Shown here one piece after another: positions 33,131 to 41,149 of a stretch of DNA of 64,000 bases. Origin of the DNA: an uncultured Clostridia bacterium (GTDB taxonomy: Bacteria; Bacillota; Clostridia; UBA1381); contig CAKSFT010000004.1 in the NCBI GenBank assembly GCA_934454145.1, positions 62,001-126,000 of the forward strand, in the 5' to 3' direction. Positions within the stretch are counted from its first letter, which is position 1; the number at the start of each line of letters is the position of its first letter. Made by a program: the position numbers and the translations under genes. The notes beneath the pieces were generated by a model. That model was not told the DNA's origin and searched no databases. It saw only the letters and a list, made by a program, of their open reading frames with translations.

Positions 33131-33275
33131 AAAAATGCGCCTACCGAAGCAGACGCACAAAAACGCAAACCCCGATAGTCGCCAAACCAATACATGTAAT
33201 GATTATCTCATACTCACAATGCCGGGCATTTGCATTTTTAGCAAATTTAATATTGTGAGTATTCCAAAAAAAGGC
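33129..33275 (-). ncRNA. Candidate small RNA or micro-peptide unit E2
   Basis: On the minus strand an 11-bp hairpin (33262-33252 with 33220-33210) is followed by GGCGACTATCGGGGTTTGCG and a TGCGTCT/AGGCGCA terminator stem (33136-33157) with TTTTTTT. The organisation and sequence match unit E1 at 27181-27395. A minus-strand frame reads ATIGVC in both copies with different third bases. Confidence 0.45.
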
Positions 33276-33293
33276 ATAAATATACCACAAAAA

Positions 33294-33323
33294 AATAAAG
33301 GGGTTTTCAAAAACCCCTTTATT
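33294..33323 (-). terminator. Intrinsic terminator of the ktr/carB-like operon
   Basis: AAATAAAGGGGTTTT-CAA-AAACCCCTTTATTT is a perfect stem with a T-rich tail, 13 bp after the last stop codon. Confidence 0.85.
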
Positions 33324-33336
33324 TTTTCATTATATT

Positions 33337-36300
33337 CTATTCTTCCTTTGCCGCCTTTATTCCGCTCACTGCGGCAAATGCCGCCGGCACAGTTGTCATA
33401 TACGCAACGGAATTTCTTATAACAAGCCTTCTTATGTCGCTGTCACCTGCCGCGGTATTCACCACAATGTCCACTTCTCCGTTTATGATTGCATCGCCGA
33501 TGTTTGGTCTGCCGCCGTCCAGGCGTTTCACACGCTCTGCCTTTATTCCGAGTTCTTCCAATTCTTTCTTGTGTTCCGCCGTCGTTAGGATTCCAAACCC
33601 GGCAGAAATAAATTCACGGCACAGCGCACCAAGATGGCTGTTGTCCCTCTCGCTCAGGTTTATGTACACATTTTTCCCCAGCGGCAAGCGCGCCCCCGCC
33701 GCCTCCTGTGCCTTGAAAAATGCTTCGCCAAAGGTCTTGCCGACGCTCATGACGCTCCCTGTCGAGCGCATGTCCGGCCCCAGAATCGGGTCACATTCGT
33801 CAAAAACCTCCCACGGGCACACAACTTCTTTGACGCCGACAGAGCCACGCCCGTCCGCCGCGGCAAATTCCGCTTTTTCGCCCGCCGCGGCACATGCACC
33901 CAAGCCAGCCAAATCTATTCCGCACATCTTTGATACAAACGGCAAAGTCCTTGACGCGCCGATTTTTACGGCCATCAGATAAATTTTGTCGCGGTCAACC
34001 GCAAAACGCATATTGACATTTCCCTTGATTTTAAGCTCTGACACAACGCTCCGGGCATAGCCGTATATCGTACGGCGGTTTTCCTCCGTTATGCTTCTCG
34101 GCGGAATCACACATGCGGAATCTCCGCTGTTTATCCCTGCCGATTCTATATGTTCCATAATCTCGGGCACAAAAAGCTCTTCGTCCATGTACACCGCGTC
34201 AAGCTCACACTCCACGGCGCTGAAAAGGAAGTTTTCCACCCTTATCGGGTTTCCCTGTGAAATACCGCTTGTTTCCAGATAATTAAGCATCTCGCCCGAG
34301 GCATAAACCGTTTTCCCGGAAGAAGCAAGCCTCCCGGAAACCCACACGGGGTAGCCGATGCCCTCCGCAACGGCAAGTGCCTCGTCTATGTCGGTCACAT
34401 TCTCTGTGCGCGGAGAAGGAATGTTCAGCCTTTGTGTCATTTCCATAAAGCTGTGCTTGTCAGCAAGCACAGCATATGCCGCACTGTCCGCGCCCGAAAC
34501 CGTAAATCCGTCCTTTTCAAGCGTTGCGGCAATCTCCCCGGCACAACTGCCGGCAAACTGTGTGATGATTATGTCCGGCTGTTCAATTCTGCACACTTCC
34601 AAAACGTCCTCCGGGGTCACCGCCTCGAGATACACGCGGTCAAACACTCCGCCCGACACATTTACGGGGTTTATGTATATCGTCTTATATCCGCGCTCGC
34701 CAAGCGCACGCGCTCCGCATTCCGCCGCAAACTTCAGTTCGCTGCTCTGCCCGATTCGGTTTGCGCCGCCGCCCACGACAAGCGCCGTCTTTCCCCCCAG
34801 TCTTTTTTGCTGTGCACCGCTGTGATAGGTGAGTGCAAAGCGGTTGTCGCCGATTTCAATTACATTTTCACACGGCTGTATATCTTTCACGCTCTCTCTT
34901 ATTTCCTTTTCTCCCACCGACAAAAGCCCTGCGATGTATTTTTTTGAAAATCCTTCTTTCACGGACTTTATCAGCACAGGCTCAACCGGCACTCTTGCGC
35001 GGTACTTGAGGAGTCTGTTCTCCATCATCAGCAGTTCTCTCATGTGCGCGATGAAATATTGGTCAATGCATGTTATGCGGCTTATTTCCTCAACCGATGC
35101 ATTTTTCCTCAGTGCTTCGTATATAAAATGCAAGTCATTGCTTGACGGTGTGATAAGCCGTGTCAAAAGCTCTTCTGCCGAATATCCGCAAGCCTTTGCA
35201 AGACCATAACAGCCCCCGGCGCGCAATGCCTTTTGCAAAGCCTCCCCAAAGGTTTTGCCGATGCCCTGTGCACTCCCCGCAGAACGCATCTTTGTGTCCA
35301 GAATGTCCGCCGCGTCGGGGAATGAATCAAACGGGAACACAGGCACCCTCACAGAATAAAAGCTTTTCTTTTCGTCGTAGTTTTCCAATTGTGCAATGTC
35401 GGAAATCGACTCGCCGAAAATGACAGATGCCGCAATACATGCAAGGTTTATGCCCTTTGTGTCGGCGGCATACGCAAAAATCCTGGAAACCGACGGCGTC
35501 ACCTTCACAACAACCCATTCTCCGTTTTTGGGATTCTTTGCAAAACGCACATCCGCAGCCCCCACAATCTGCAAAGCCTCGGCAATCCTGAATGCCGCCT
35601 CCTCAAATTGCTTGTACTCTTCCTCCGAAAGCGTCACCGCCGGCGTCACCGCGGCAGAATCGCTGCTGTGCACATCAAGCGGATTTATGTCCTCCACAGA
35701 TGCAATTGTCATGATATTGTTTTTTGCATCTCTGATGACCTCAAATTCATATTCGTTGCGTTCAATCAACGCCTCGCTTATCAGTGCCGACGCACTCGTG
35801 CTTGCATTCAGCACAGGCTCTATAAATCTCTTCAGTTCCTCCTTGTTGAAAACAAGGCTGTTTGCATTGGAATATCTGCTGTAAGGGGAACGTATCACGA
35901 CATGATAGTCATATTTTGCCGCGGCGCTCTCCGCCTCCTCCACGCTGTGCACCACAATCCCCTCGTGAGTTGCAATCCCCAGTGAATCCATTATGTTCTT
36001 GAATTTCACCGGGTCCTCACAACATTCCATTGCATACACCGACACGCCGATTGGGCGCACGCCGTGCTTTGCCAAAATCCCTTTTGACGCCAGTTCATGA
36101 CAAAGTGTCATTGCAAGCTTGCCGCCAAAGAACGGCAGCAAAATGTCGGGCTTTTCCTTTTCTATAATTTTTTCTATGTTTTCCACCCCAAGCGGCTCTG
36201 TATAAACCTTCCCTCCGCAAAATGCCGAATTGGAAAGCGCCTGTGCGTCAGGGTTTACAATCACCGTTTCATAGCCCATTTCCATAAGCCGTTTTACCGC

Positions 36301-36396
36301 CTCACATGCCATAAAGTCCAGCTCGCCGGCACCGCCGATATTCACGGCTCCCGCCCCAATCATCAGCACTTTTTTCACGTCTTGCCTCTTTGTCAT
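33337..36396 (-). CDS. Degenerate carbamoyl-phosphate synthase large-subunit paralogue
   Basis: The 1019-residue protein has the full duplicated CarB layout, with ATP-grasp halves at about 1-400 and 540-920 and a MGS-like C-terminus, and is about 50 residues shorter than real CarB. Both active sites are damaged. The Gly-rich ATP loop is IRSPYSRYSNANS instead of a Gly-Gly-T-Gly-Gly form. The metal/ATP signature E-x-N-P-R is KVTPSVSR in the first half and AVKIGASR in the second. Scaffold motifs such as EDINPLDVHSSDS and HIESAGINSGDSACV survive. No carA is adjacent. It follows ktrA by 29 bp behind GGAG, so it is the third gene of a potassium-uptake operon. A catalytic role seems unlikely; a binding or regulatory role is possible. 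Confidence 0.85.
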   Translation of the reverse strand: MTKRQDVKKVLMIGAGAVNIGGAGELDFMACEAVKRLMEMGYETVIVNPDAQALSNSAFCGGKVYTEPLGVENIEKIIEKEKPDILLPFFGGKLAMTLCHELASKGILAKHGVRPIGVSVYAMECCEDPVKFKNIMDSLGIATHEGIVVHSVEEAESAAAKYDYHVVIRSPYSRYSNANSLVFNKEELKRFIEPVLNASTSASALISEALIERNEYEFEVIRDAKNNIMTIASVEDINPLDVHSSDSAAVTPAVTLSEEEYKQFEEAAFRIAEALQIVGAADVRFAKNPKNGEWVVVKVTPSVSRIFAYAADTKGINLACIAASVIFGESISDIAQLENYDEKKSFYSVRVPVFPFDSFPDAADILDTKMRSAGSAQGIGKTFGEALQKALRAGGCYGLAKACGYSAEELLTRLITPSSNDLHFIYEALRKNASVEEISRITCIDQYFIAHMRELLMMENRLLKYRARVPVEPVLIKSVKEGFSKKYIAGLLSVGEKEIRESVKDIQPCENVIEIGDNRFALTYHSGAQQKRLGGKTALVVGGGANRIGQSSELKFAAECGARALGERGYKTIYINPVNVSGGVFDRVYLEAVTPEDVLEVCRIEQPDIIITQFAGSCAGEIAATLEKDGFTVSGADSAAYAVLADKHSFMEMTQRLNIPSPRTENVTDIDEALAVAEGIGYPVWVSGRLASSGKTVYASGEMLNYLETSGISQGNPIRVENFLFSAVECELDAVYMDEELFVPEIMEHIESAGINSGDSACVIPPRSITEENRRTIYGYARSVVSELKIKGNVNMRFAVDRDKIYLMAVKIGASRTLPFVSKMCGIDLAGLGACAAAGEKAEFAAADGRGSVGVKEVVCPWEVFDECDPILGPDMRSTGSVMSVGKTFGEAFFKAQEAAGARLPLGKNVYINLSERDNSHLGALCREFISAGFGILTTAEHKKELEELGIKAERVKRLDGGRPNIGDAIINGEVDIVVNTAAGDSDIRRLVIRNSVAYMTTVPAAFAAVSGIKAAKEE

Positions 36397-36425
36397 CTGT
36401 GTTTGCTCCTTTCAAGATATCTCCG

Positions 36426-37076
36426 TCATATTTTTGCACTCAACCTGAAAACATCGCTCGGTCTGCCAAGAACTATTATGTGGTCGCTTGCCTTAAACAT
36501 GTATTGCGCCCCCGGCAAAGGTGTCAATACGTCGTTTTCCTTTATTGCAAGTATATTTATATGATATTTTTTCCGTACATCTATGTCAACAATTGTCCTC
36601 CCTGCCCACTCGGGCTTTACGGGGATTTCAAAAATCGAAAAATCGTGGGAAAGCTCGATAAAATTAAATATATTTTCCTGATTATATCTCACGGCAAGCT
36701 TTTCCGCTATCTCCCTTTCGGGATAGAACACGTCGTCCGCGCCGTTTCTCAGCAAAAATTTGGATTGAATGTCACTGCTTGCCTTGGAAACAACGGTCTT
36801 TGCTCCCATTTCCTTCAAAAGCGAGGTTATCTCAAGCGACGACTGAAAATTCTCACCGATTGTGACAAAGCACACGTCAAAATTGTTTATACCCAAAGCC
36901 CTGAGCACAACAGGGTTTGTGCAGTCGCCTATTTGCGCGTCGGCAAATTCCGGTGCAAGTTCCTCCACAATGTCCTCGTCTCTGTCCACAATCATCACTT
37001 CGTTTTTCAGCGCACTCATGCGCCTTGCAAGGTGTTTTCCCACACTCCCCATTCCTATAACCAAAATAGACTTCAT
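36426..37076 (-). CDS. ktrA: KtrA/TrkA-type potassium uptake regulatory subunit
   Basis: This 216-residue cytoplasmic RCK protein has an N-terminal Rossmann domain (SILVIGMGSVGKHLARRM, acidic VDRDE at the end of the second strand, GDCTNPVVLRALGI, FVTIGENFQSSLE) and a C-terminal RCK_C domain (RTIVDIDVRKKYHINILAI, PGAQYMFKASDHIIVLG). It binds adenine nucleotides and often c-di-AMP, and gates KtrB. It starts 13 bp after ktrB behind GAGGAG. Length is typical. Confidence 0.93.
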   Translation of the reverse strand: MKSILVIGMGSVGKHLARRMSALKNEVMIVDRDEDIVEELAPEFADAQIGDCTNPVVLRALGINNFDVCFVTIGENFQSSLEITSLLKEMGAKTVVSKASSDIQSKFLLRNGADDVFYPEREIAEKLAVRYNQENIFNFIELSHDFSIFEIPVKPEWAGRTIVDIDVRKKYHINILAIKENDVLTPLPGAQYMFKASDHIIVLGRPSDVFRLSAKI

Positions 37077-37089
37077 CAGTTTTCACTCC

Positions 37090-38427
37090 TCAACCTATCA
37101 AAATTTCCTCCTTGGGGCTTTCCAGCGGAACATTCACTTTCTTCTCTGCCAAAACCATGCCCAGCGTAAGTCCGCCCACACGTCCGCCATACATCAGAAC
37201 CATCAGTATGATTTTTGACAAAAGCCCCAGTTTTGCCGTTATTCCCATGCTCAGCCCGACAGTCGCGGCGGCGGAAACCGTTTCAAAAAGCACTTCGCCA
37301 AATCCAAGTCCCTCGGCAACACATATCACAAAGGAGGCAAAAATCACTGCCGAGAGGTACAGCGTAATCACGGCAGAGGCGCGCCTTGCCGTGTCCTCGC
37401 TTATGCGCCGCTTAAATATTTCCACATTTTTGCTGCGCCTTGCGGAAGCCGCCGCTGTCATGATGAGCACCCACAGCGTTGTGGTCTTTATGCCGCCGGC
37501 TGTGGAACCGGGGTTACCGCCTATAAACATAAGCATAATCACCGTCAGCACACCTGCGCCGCTCAGCCGCGACAAATCCAGCGCAGAAAACCCCGCCGTC
37601 CTCGGCGACACCGCCCCGAATGCCGCGGCAAGCAAAGCCTCCCAAAATGACATTCCTGCCAGAAGCCCGTCCTTTTCCGCAATATAAAACAATGCTGTGC
37701 CGCCGGCAGACAAAACCGCCGTTGACACCAAAACAATCTTTGTGTGCAGCCTATAGCGCGAAAACCGCAGTCCGCATTTTTTTATATCGCTCCAGACGGC
37801 AAATCCCAATCCACCGACAAGAATAAGCCCCATAAGCACAAAGTTCACCAAAGGGTCATGCACATAAGCCGTCATGGAAGTATATTCGCCCGGCATTATG
37901 TCAAAGCCGGCATTGCAAAAAGCGGACACAGAATGAAACACCGCACTGCATAAGCCTTCCAAAAAACCCATTTGGGGACAAAATCTGAAACATAAGAGAG
38001 CCGCGCCGCTCCCCTCAAAAATCAGCGTGCCGATAATGATTTTCTTCAAAAGTGCCACAATGCCGCCCAACTGCAAACCGCCTGCCGACTGCATCAAAAG
38101 CTTGCGCTGTCTGAGGTGTATGGTTTTACCCATAAGCATCGCCGTGAGGGTAAAAAGGCTCATAAATCCGATTCCTCCGGTCTGTATCAGCACAAGTATC
38201 ACGCATTTTCCGAATATGCTCCAATACCCGGCGGTGTCGCGCACCGCAAGCCCCGTCACGCATGTCGCTGAAACAGAGGTGAACAAAGCGTCCGAAAACC
38301 CGGTGAATCCGCCGGATTTTGACGATATCGGCAGCCAAAGCAAAACCGCACCGCCAAAAATTATCAAAAGAAAACCCAACGCAATGACGCGCGCATATGA
38401 CATGCGCCTTTTCACCGTGTCAAACAC
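37090..38427 (-). CDS. ktrB: KtrB/TrkH-type potassium channel subunit
   Basis: This membrane protein of about 445 residues probably starts at the GTG at 38427, eight bases after AAGGAG; the upstream TTG at 38445 places the ribosome site inside the gene. It has the fourfold M1-P-M2 repeat of the SKT superfamily, with selectivity-filter segments around SVSATCVTGLAV, AVFHSVSAFCNAGFDI, AFGAVSPRTAGFSAL and ETVSAAATVGLSMGI. A broken-helix region, GGNPGSTAGGIKTTT, precedes the third repeat, as in KtrB. With KtrA it forms a K+ (often Na+-stimulated) uptake system. Confidence 0.93.
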   Translation of the reverse strand: MFDTVKRRMSYARVIALGFLLIIFGGAVLLWLPISSKSGGFTGFSDALFTSVSATCVTGLAVRDTAGYWSIFGKCVILVLIQTGGIGFMSLFTLTAMLMGKTIHLRQRKLLMQSAGGLQLGGIVALLKKIIIGTLIFEGSGAALLCFRFCPQMGFLEGLCSAVFHSVSAFCNAGFDIMPGEYTSMTAYVHDPLVNFVLMGLILVGGLGFAVWSDIKKCGLRFSRYRLHTKIVLVSTAVLSAGGTALFYIAEKDGLLAGMSFWEALLAAAFGAVSPRTAGFSALDLSRLSGAGVLTVIMLMFIGGNPGSTAGGIKTTTLWVLIMTAAASARRSKNVEIFKRRISEDTARRASAVITLYLSAVIFASFVICVAEGLGFGEVLFETVSAAATVGLSMGITAKLGLLSKIILMVLMYGGRVGGLTLGMVLAEKKVNVPLESPKEEILIG

Positions 38428-38455
38428 CGACAGCACTCCTTTCAATTTTTTATAT

Positions 38456-38491
38456 AGGTGTAATTGTAAAATGTAAATTTTGCAATTGCTT
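38456..38491. repeat. Short palindromic repeat upstream of ktrB
   Basis: AGGTGTAATTGTAAAATG...TTTTGCAATTGCTTA is an imperfect terminal-hairpin copy of the long repeat family. Confidence 0.65.
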
Positions 38492-38747
38492 ATCTTTTAT
38501 TATACCACTCTTTTTAAAAATAAGATAGTATTTTTTTTCACTTTCGTTATTTTTTACAGAATATTGCGGACTTTTTTGCAGGCAAAAAAAATCTTTGCTG
38601 ACCGACATTCACAAAACCGTAATATAATTCATAAAAAGTTAATAAAAAAACACAAAATTTTTAATTGATTAAACACCGCACCGACACAAGCGCATGCTAT
38701 TATATAATTACCCGATAGGGAATAAGACACGAAAGAAGGTGAGCGCC

Positions 38748-38822
38748 ATGGGTAATGACACTGCGGCGGAAAGTGAGTTGTTTAAAAAGACCGATTCCCC
38801 CGTCGGTGACAAAACGGCTTAA
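38748..38822 (+). CDS. Candidate 24-residue small protein
   Basis: An ATG follows GAAAGAAGGTGAGCGCC, a well-placed ribosome site, and an extended -10-like TGCTATTATATAAT lies 40 bp upstream. The product begins MGNDTAAESELFKKTD and ends SPVGDKTA, hydrophilic and unlike any family that I know. It is isolated and divergent from ktrB. The strong translation signal is the only support. Confidence 0.35.
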   Translation: MGNDTAAESELFKKTDSPVGDKTA

Positions 38823-39096
38823 AAAGCTTACAACAGCTTACTGCTGCAGAATATAAAAAAACTCTCCTTTCCCCCAATATGAGAGAAAAATGCGGTTTGT
38901 GCTTTTTCCGCCAAAAAAAAAACGGTTTGAACGAAATTGTGCCGTAAGACCCGCGGCAGGGTTTTAAAAAAGCAACAAAAAAACGTTTCGGGCGACGCCG
39001 ATAATCCCCGGAAGAAGGGTACGTTTTAAAAAAATCCCTTTAAATAAGGAACTGATAAAAAATCGTTCCCCCTACCCCTTAATTTAATATATACAT

Positions 39097-39131
39097 AAAA
39101 AACAAGGAACTCCCCCGGTTCCTTGTTTTTT
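39097..39131. terminator. Intrinsic terminator after noc
   Basis: AAAAAACAAGGAAC and GTTCCTTGTTTTTT pair around a TCCCCCG loop, with A/T tracts on both sides. It overlaps the noc stop codon. Confidence 0.85.
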
Positions 39132-39978
39132 ATGTCTGTGACCGAATCTCCTTCATCTCACTTTGGGCAATCTCTTTTGCGTGTTTTCTTACTTTAATCA
39201 CATATTCCGTTCCCCAGTCAAACGACTTTTCACGCATGTCCGCCTGGACTCCGTTTTCGCGCATAATGTCGATTGCCTGTTTTATCGTATTTGTAAACAT
39301 ACGCATGTCATGGTACGCGGAAATCCTGATTTTTCTGTTTTTGGACGCTTTGGCATTCAGCATGTCCTTCACCAATTCTTCGCTTTGCCTGACGTTCAGT
39401 TGTTGTTCGTATATCGTCTTTGCCGCAATGCACTGCAATTCTTCGGACGTAAGATGCAAAAGCGCACGCGCATGTCTTTCAGTCAGCGCATAGTCGGAAA
39501 TAAGCATCTGTACGCGCGGCGTAAACCGCAAAAGCCTCAGCTTGTTTGCCACGGTGGATTGGCTTTTGCCCAGCTTTCTGGCAAGCTCCTCCTGGGTGAT
39601 GCCCTGGTCATGTATAAGGCGCTGATAGCCCTGGGCAATTTCAAAAAATGTCAGATCCTCTCTTTGGAGATTTTCCAGGAGTGCGATAAGCGCAGACTTT
39701 TTTTCGTCTGCCTCGACGACAATCGCCGGCACCCTCACAAGCCCCGCCATTCTCGAAGCCCTCACTCTGCGCTCTCCCGCCACAATCTCATAGCCGTTGT
39801 GCACACGTCTGACTGATATCGGCTGAAGCACACCGTTCTGGGCGATTGAAGAAGAAAGCTCCTCCAGCCCTATTGTGTCAAAATTTTTTCTTGGTTGGTT
39901 TGGGTTTGGTCTTATTGCGCTCAGCGGAATCTGCACCACCCTGACCTTGTCCTTTTCTTTTTTAAAAATCTCAATCAT
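39130..39978 (-). CDS. noc: ParB-family nucleoid occlusion protein Noc
   Basis: The 282-residue protein starts at ATG 39978 behind AAGGGATAAGG; a TTG at 39996 is a weaker choice. The ParB N-terminal CTP-binding domain contains IRPNPNQPRKNFD, the ENGVLQPI-like QNGVLQPISVRR and the GERRVRASRMAG box. It is followed by the KorB-type helix-turn-helix (GITQEELARKLGKSQSTVANKLRL) and a C-terminal dimerisation region. Noc binds dispersed DNA sites and keeps the division septum off the nucleoid. In Bacillota it lies beside rsmG near the replication origin, as here. Spo0J is the alternative, but no parA gene is adjacent. Confidence 0.85.
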   Translation of the reverse strand: MIEIFKKEKDKVRVVQIPLSAIRPNPNQPRKNFDTIGLEELSSSIAQNGVLQPISVRRVHNGYEIVAGERRVRASRMAGLVRVPAIVVEADEKKSALIALLENLQREDLTFFEIAQGYQRLIHDQGITQEELARKLGKSQSTVANKLRLLRFTPRVQMLISDYALTERHARALLHLTSEELQCIAAKTIYEQQLNVRQSEELVKDMLNAKASKNRKIRISAYHDMRMFTNTIKQAIDIMRENGVQADMREKSFDWGTEYVIKVRKHAKEIAQSEMKEIRSQT

Positions 39979-40008
39979 CAGCCTTATCCCTTTCAAAAAA
40001 AATTATAT

Positions 40009-40078
40009 ATAATTGTAAAATACCGGTTTTATAATTCTCCTCCGCACTCTTTGCACAGGGTGTTGAAACACCGTTTTT
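40009..40078. repeat. Truncated copy of the long palindromic repeat
   Basis: TATAATTGTAAAATACCGGTTTTATAATTCTCC...CCGCACTCTTTGCACAGGGTG follows the same order as R1 from its terminal hairpin through the CCGCA..TGC hairpin and then diverges. It lies just upstream of noc. Confidence 0.5.
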
Positions 40079-40114
40079 CCGCCAAGTCATCAATTACAGA
40101 TTCGTTGCTTTGAC

Positions 40115-40268
40115 AAAAAAATTAGTCAATAGCCGACGGCAGAGGGCCGCCGGCTATTGCTCGGTGTGGTGGAAGGTGCAAAACAGATTCTCGGGGGTGT
40201 TTTCTGTTTTGGCATACCAGGCTAATTGGGAGCTTGTCTTAATATGCCGTGCCCTAATCTGTTTTACA
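40115..40268 (-). ncRNA. Candidate free-standing small RNA between rsmG and noc
   Basis: An extended -10 (TG-G-TATAAT, minus strand, 40283-40275) lies just before AAAACAGATT (40265-40256), which pairs perfectly with AATCTGTTTT (40189-40180). Inside, GGCATA and TATGCC (40248-40243 and 40216-40211) form a second stem. A terminator at 40127-40159 ends the transcript at roughly 150 nt. No known RNA family was recognised. Confidence 0.5.
40127..40159 (-). terminator. Intrinsic terminator of the candidate small RNA or rsmG
   Basis: CAATAGCCGACGGC and GCCGCCGGCTATTG pair with one mismatch. On the minus strand the stem is followed by ACTAATTTTTTTG. Confidence 0.7.
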
Positions 40269-40334
40269 TTTACAATTATACCATATTTTTTTCAAAATGG
40301 AAGAAAAACACTTCGACTAAAAATGTGCATTTTC

Positions 40335-41072
40335 TCACTTTATTGCACTTTTCTTCAAATTATAACAAGTGTTGATAGGTGTTTTTGACGGAATACCCGC
40401 TTTTCTCGGATATTGCATCGGAGTATGTCGCACTTTTTTTACAATAATTATCTTGTGCGACAGCTCTGTGAACGGTATTTCCACGGGAAACACCTCTTCA
40501 AGCTTGCCGCCAAGCACCGTTATTGCACGCCGTGCATCGTTCAGTTCTTCTTTCGCCATCGGCCCCTTCAGCGCAAGGAAATATCCCCCAACCCTGACAA
40601 AGGGCAGGCAAAGCTCTGAGAGCACCGACATATTCGCCACCGCTCTCGCCACGGCAGTGTCATATTTTTCTCTTTCCCGTCTTGCCCCGTCCTCGGCGCG
40701 TGCGTGCACAAACTCTATGCCGGGGATGCCGATTTTCTCCGCCGCCTCTTTCAAAAAATTAATGCGCTTGTTAAGCGAGTCCAGCAGTGTCAGTTCAATT
40801 TCCGGGCATGCAATTTTCAGCACAAGCCCCGGGAACCCCGCGCCCGTGCCGACGTCTATCACGCGCCCCGACACCTTCTCCGTCAAAATCGGGGTCAAGC
40901 TGTCCAGAAAATGCTTTGTATACACGCCGAAATCATCTGTTATCGCCGTGAGGTTCATTTTTTCATTCCATTCCAGAAGAACCTTTTTGTATGTTTCAAG
41001 CTGTCCGAGCCGGTCTTGCGTCAGGGCAATCCCCAGCTTTTCAGCCCCTTCTTTCAGTATATCCGCCATCAT
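40335..41072 (-). CDS. rsmG: 16S rRNA (guanine-527-N7)-methyltransferase RsmG
   Basis: The 245-residue SAM-dependent methyltransferase modifies G527 of 16S rRNA. The N-terminal helix pair LETYKKVLLEWNEKMNLTAI, the SAM motif VIDVGTGAGFPGLVLKIA near residue 70, LLDSLNKRINFL near 97 and ARAVANMSVLSELCLPF near 145 are all present. The Met-Met start follows TTGGAGAAAG; either Met may be used. The tail after KKVRHTPMQYPRKAG is a few residues longer than usual. It sits upstream of noc as in many Bacillota. Confidence 0.94.
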   Translation of the reverse strand: MMADILKEGAEKLGIALTQDRLGQLETYKKVLLEWNEKMNLTAITDDFGVYTKHFLDSLTPILTEKVSGRVIDVGTGAGFPGLVLKIACPEIELTLLDSLNKRINFLKEAAEKIGIPGIEFVHARAEDGARREREKYDTAVARAVANMSVLSELCLPFVRVGGYFLALKGPMAKEELNDARRAITVLGGKLEEVFPVEIPFTELSHKIIIVKKVRHTPMQYPRKAGIPSKTPINTCYNLKKSAIK

Positions 41073-41149
41073 CTTTCTCCAATCCCAAAATTACCTGAAA
41101 TCAAAAACGGGCAATCGCCGAATATGAACTCTCGCAATTGCCCAAAAAA

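Larger units (their letters stand above)
38428..39129. other. Long intergenic region between ktrB and noc
   Basis: About 700 bp lie between the two genes. They contain the short repeat at 38456, a candidate 24-codon plus-strand ORF at 38748-38822 and the noc terminator at 39097-39131. The stretch 38823-39090 is rich in A, C and G homopolymer runs and shows no ORF, repeat or RNA family that I can identify. Confidence 0.7.
39979..40334. other. Intergenic region between rsmG and noc
   Basis: These 356 bp hold the truncated repeat at 40009-40078, a terminator at 40127-40159 and a candidate minus-strand small RNA at 40115-40268 with its own promoter. Confidence 0.7.

Noticed and set aside
38428..38830. 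Possible c-di-AMP (ydaO) riboswitch upstream of ktrB
   Set aside because: ktr operons often carry one, so both strands were read for the conserved GGGGGACCC and CCGAAUCCGUCAGCUAACCUCG-type cores; neither is present.
40115..40283. 6S RNA identity for the small RNA between rsmG and noc
   Set aside because: The length and the position of the closing stem do not match the long open-bubble hairpin of 6S RNA well enough to assign it.
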